DNA from: Pseudomonas orientalis
GTDB taxonomy: Bacteria; Pseudomonadota; Gammaproteobacteria; Pseudomonadales; Pseudomonadaceae
Assembly (NCBI RefSeq): GCF_022807995.1
Contig: NZ_CP094351.1
Coordinates: forward strand, 4,635,501-4,699,500
DNA length: 64,000 bases
Reading direction: 5' to 3'
Shown here: piece after piece, positions 63,266-64,000 of the stretch
Layout: each line of letters starts with the position of its first letter
Position numbering within the stretch: the first letter of the stretch is position 1
Program-made: the position numbers and the translations under genes
The notes under the pieces: generated by a model
The model's input: only the letters and a program-made list of their open reading frames with translations
Databases searched by the model: none
What the model was told of the DNA's origin: nothing

Positions 63266-63551
63266 CTTCGGGACAGCCTCGGGAAGGGGTGTGCTTTGAG
63301 GCCGTGCATTCTAGCGTAAACCTTCGCCAACGGCACCCGAAACGCTAACGCCGGCCGCTGCCGAACGTCAGTTGGCACGGTTTGCACGGCGCCGGGGGAT
63401 AATCCATGGCCTCGGGCGCAGATATTTTAACCGTCACAATCACGCGCCAGGCCGCGTTTCTGCGGGATGCAGCACAGTTTTGCAGCGACTAGCAGACAAG
63501 TGTGCCGCTGTCGAGATATGGCGCCGTGGGCCGTTTGCGTATACTGCGCAG
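63266..63551. promoter_or_regulatory. Divergent purL-mltF upstream region
   Basis: This 286-base gap holds the promoters of both genes. A TATACT at 63540-63545 is close to the mltF ATG and would give a nearly leaderless message if it were the -10. No repeat or RNA gene is seen. Confidence 0.35.
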
Positions 63552-64000
63552 ATGTTCTCCCCAACTGCTTTGCGCCCGCGATGCGCCAAATGGCTCATCG
63601 CAACCGGACTCTTCCTGATGCTCAGCGCCTGTGTTGATAAACCCAGCACGCTCGAGCGAATCAAGGAGGATGGCGTATTGCGGGTGGTTACCCGAAACAG
63701 CCCTGCCACATATTTCCAGGACCGCAACGGTGAAACCGGTTTCGAATACGAACTGGTCAAGCGCTTTGCTGATGACCTTGGCGTCAAACTGGAAATCGCA
63801 ACCGCCGACAACCTCGATGACCTGTTCGGCCAGTTGGGCAAGCCCAACGGCCCGGTGCTCGCCGCTGCCGGCCTGGTCAGCAGCGAGCAGCGCCAGCAGC
63901 AGGTGCGCTTCTCCCACCCGTACCTCGAAGTCACGCCGCAGATCATCTACCGCAACGGCCAGTCGCGCCCGACCAACGCGGCGGATCTGGTCGGCAAGAA
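63552..64000 (+). CDS. mltF: Membrane-bound lytic murein transglycosylase MltF, N-terminal part
   Basis: The frame runs from the ATG at 63552 to the window end (149 codons). A lipoprotein signal (WLIATGLFLMLSACVDKP, lipobox LSAC) is followed by an ABC-type periplasmic binding domain (LERIKEDGVLRVVTRNSPATYFQDRNGETGFEYELVKRFADDLG). The C-terminal transglycosylase domain lies outside. Divergence from purL is the standard arrangement. It cleaves peptidoglycan glycan strands; the binding domain senses muropeptides. Confidence 0.95.
   Translation, partial: MFSPTALRPRCAKWLIATGLFLMLSACVDKPSTLERIKEDGVLRVVTRNSPATYFQDRNGETGFEYELVKRFADDLGVKLEIATADNLDDLFGQLGKPNGPVLAAAGLVSSEQRQQQVRFSHPYLEVTPQIIYRNGQSRPTNAADLVGK

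Noticed and set aside
59477..63319. 1280-codon open frame on the plus strand opposite purL
   Set aside because: It mirrors purL almost exactly, has composition-driven low-complexity content and no domain; GC-rich codon bias of purL keeps the antisense frame open.

Overview
The window is about 64 kb of gene-dense, GC-rich chromosome (sampled core rows about 63% GC). It belongs to a Pseudomonas of the P. fluorescens group. The evidence is the gene set (colRS, groESL, ampG, the alanyl-PG synthase/hydrolase pair, nagRABFE, purT, purL), the P. fluorescens-type REP/REPIN palindromes between genes, and gene orders that match remembered P. aeruginosa PAO1 blocks (PA4370s-PA4390s, PA0919-PA0957, PA3725-PA3764). 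The species call and the synteny rest on memory, not on a search.

Layout. 1-5.8 kb: tail of an imelysin gene, a DUF1513 gene and a two-gene RND efflux operon. 5.8-9.6 kb (minus): ColR/ColS with a methyltransferase, an InaA/WapQ-type kinase and a small membrane protein, an envelope-maintenance module. 10-13.5 kb: groESL, fxsA and a HugZ-like gene. 13.6-20.8 kb: a DUF481 outer-membrane protein, an alkyltransferase-like protein, ampG, proS, a lipoprotein and dinB with an SOS box. 21-21.6 kb: two initiator tRNA cassettes. 21.8-25.7 kb: MprF-type synthase/flippase and its hydrolase. 25.8-33.5 kb: recJ, yaeQ-like, a CoA-transferase, DUF3509, a coiled-coil membrane peptide, thrC and hom. 33.6-43.3 kb: dsbC, xerD, a CPA antiporter, rpsP-rimM-trmD-rplS, ffh, a CcsA-like membrane protein and a CBS/CorC protein. 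43.6-49.5 kb: an MFS symporter, purT, a VUT transporter, DUF1289, gamma carbonic anhydrase, two Nudix genes and an L,D-transpeptidase. 49.6-56.9 kb: a complete N-acetylglucosamine PTS operon (nagR-nagA-nagB-nagF-nagE) behind two clear operator sites. 57-59.1 kb: a small accessory interval. 59.1-64 kb: a Nif3-like gene, purL and the start of mltF.

The most unusual part is 57.5-59.1 kb. A compositionally AT-richer pectin-lyase-type gene without a signal peptide sits between two about 210-bp direct repeats, each holding a REP pair, a terminator and the 3' end of the neighbouring Nif3-like gene. The left copy is therefore a dead 18-codon fragment. A perfectly placed LexA-type palindrome (CTG-N10-CAG) overlaps the candidate promoter of the lyase, and two stem-loops lie in its leader. 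This looks like a transferred, DNA-damage-controlled plant-cell-wall enzyme that integrated by, or can be lost by, recombination between the repeats. The dinB gene in the same window carries a comparable SOS box, which serves as an internal positive control.

Start sites were chosen by ribosome-binding sites and family lengths; where they differ from the longest open frame, this is stated. REP elements account for most of the longer intergenic gaps.
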